NCBI GenBank assembly: GCA_949710005.1
Contig: OX453276.1
Location: forward strand, 29,182,113-29,246,112
Direction: 5' to 3'
Length of the DNA: 64,000 nt
Origin: Ricordea florida
Lineage: Eukaryota > Cnidaria > Anthozoa > Corallimorpharia > Ricordeidae
Below the pieces are notes generated by a model. That model searched no databases, was not told where the DNA came from, and saw only the letters and a list, made by a program, of their open reading frames with translations. A program made the translations under genes and the position numbers. Shown here piece by piece: positions 62,828 to 64,000 of this stretch; within the stretch, counting starts at the first letter, position 1, and every line of letters begins with the position of its first letter.

Positions 62828-63012
62828 ATTCTCGTGTTCACTGAGCTGAATAACTTATGTCTTGGCAGTTTAGCATAGCAGATTTGTGGGTAATGAAGAG
62901 GTTGTGGTGGGGAATTGTTCATTTGAAGCTATCTATGTTCACTGCTGGCGAAAGACCTCCTTTCTCAGAAACAACAGCATTGTGTTTCCCGCCGTATATA
63001 TAAGGAAAGATC

Positions 63013-63018
63013 AATAAA
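63013..63018 (+). terminator. Polyadenylation signal AATAAA of the acyl-CoA ligase gene
   Basis: AATAAA lies 186 bases after the stop codon, the first such signal downstream. Confidence 0.6.
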
Positions 63019-64000
63019 ATCCAATGATGACGTTTTTATTGACAGCCGTTCCACAACCTTTGAACCGTCATGTTACTCGAAAAAGCGGAAGAATTAATTA
63101 ACATTTTGTAAGTTCGTACATTTATTTCTCAATCTCATAAATAACGAATAACAAATGACAAGCACCGTGACGTGTTTGGATATCTGATCAAACACGGCTC
63201 GTTTTCGCATTTTTAATTTCTCCCACCAAATTAGTTCGTGGATTAAAAGGTGTTCTAATTTACTTTCCGCTCATTGGTAGTTTTCAGACTGTTTGTATGT
63301 GGCATGACGCTCAAACCCGGCAGAAGTTGTTTGACTCAAACACTAGTAACGTGGACTCAGTGTTTTACGTATAATTTCTCGAATCGCCCGATTACCGGCA
63401 AAGCTAACTAACAGGTAACGAACAGGTACTCTGTTATTCTCGAAACGCAGCTTGCCCCCACGTGCACTCCCGCACAGAAGAAATCGCTTATTCTTCCCCG
63501 TACGTGTCGAACGATGCAACATTCCCATTTCCACGTCACAACAACAAAACTTTTAGCAATTTTGGATACCGACGCTCGTTTTTCTCGTTTCGAAAATATC
63601 GCCTCCCACATTTTCTATTTCTCTCATGTTTCGCGGCACCAATAGCTTCGGTGCTACTTAATGTCACAGACTTAAGTAAAATAATCGTGCTTTGTTTTGA
63701 ACTGGTTTATTGCCTCGGGTTTACAGACAACTAACTAGTCAACTGAAACAGAATAACATTCACGCAAATTAATTTCTAGTTATTTTAAGGATCTGAATGA
63801 AAAACGACCTAATTAACTTCATGTCAAAAATACTTACAATTCTGTGGGGCTTTATCCCGAATCTAGCACGTTAAAAAACAAGATATTTTCTGTGATTTAT
63901 GTGCACACTCTAATAAACACGTCGATTTTCAAGGAATCTCTCTCTCTCTCTTATCTCCTCTATCACATTTTTTTCCGACCACTCCTTGATTGGCGGGAGT
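63019..64000. other. Intergenic, no gene seen
   Basis: AT-rich, short frames only. A (TC)n stretch lies near 63937-63951. Confidence 0.45.

Overview
The window is eukaryotic nuclear DNA from an animal, most likely a cnidarian and probably an anthozoan or stony coral. Host genes have GT-AG introns, there is an intronless Jun-type bZIP gene, a tRNA-derived SINE, many short inverted-repeat elements, and two large virus-like elements of the Polinton/Maverick/adintovirus kind. The taxon is an inference; no rRNA or mitochondrial marker is present.

Layout. (1) 1-6920: the 3' part of a plus-strand host gene with seven visible exons in consistent phase. Its product is not firmly identified; it looks like the C-terminal beta-sandwich region of a large trafficking-type protein. 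Its last intron holds about 23 copies of a 73-bp satellite. (2) 7000-11300: intergenic repeats. (3) 11459-12466: single-exon Jun transcription factor with CCAAT, AP-1-like and E2F-like sites upstream. (4) 12500-19600: repeat-rich spacer with several inverted-repeat elements flanked by TTA/TAA duplications. (5) 19686-62827: one seven-exon gene for a 4CL/luciferase-type acyl-CoA ligase (531 aa when spliced). Intron 1 holds a Helitron fragment and a 1-kb tandem duplication. Intron 5 is 29.2 kb long and holds the main attraction.

Intron 5 contains a pogo/Tigger-like frame (30262-55785, flanked by TA). Inside it lie two different relatives of one virus-like family, back to back. Element 1 (30482-44516, GC-rich) has terminal inverted repeats of about 340-360 bp that differ by one base and one 21-bp duplication, so it is young. 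It carries a SAP/OTU/zinc-finger/nuclease/protein-primed DNA polymerase B, a DDE integrase, an A32-type packaging ATPase, a double-jelly-roll capsid candidate, a penton candidate, four small conserved proteins, a coiled-coil plus membrane-active protein, and several genes of unknown function. Element 2 (about 44522-55600, AT-rich) carries homologues of the polymerase, integrase, capsid, ATPase and the five small or membrane genes, but lacks the penton-side arm and any visible terminal repeats.

The six-gene block capsid-ATPase-A-B-C-D is inverted between the two elements relative to integrase. Each element also has its own short promoter-like motif in front of its genes (TATATA in element 1, TTTAAAGA in element 2). 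Frame breaks interrupt the polymerase of both elements and the integrase of element 1; they are described but not repaired here. How the genes work together is inferred: integrase and terminal repeats for entry into the chromosome, polymerase for protein-primed copying, capsid, penton and ATPase for making and filling virions, and the small membrane and coiled-coil proteins probably as accessory virion parts.
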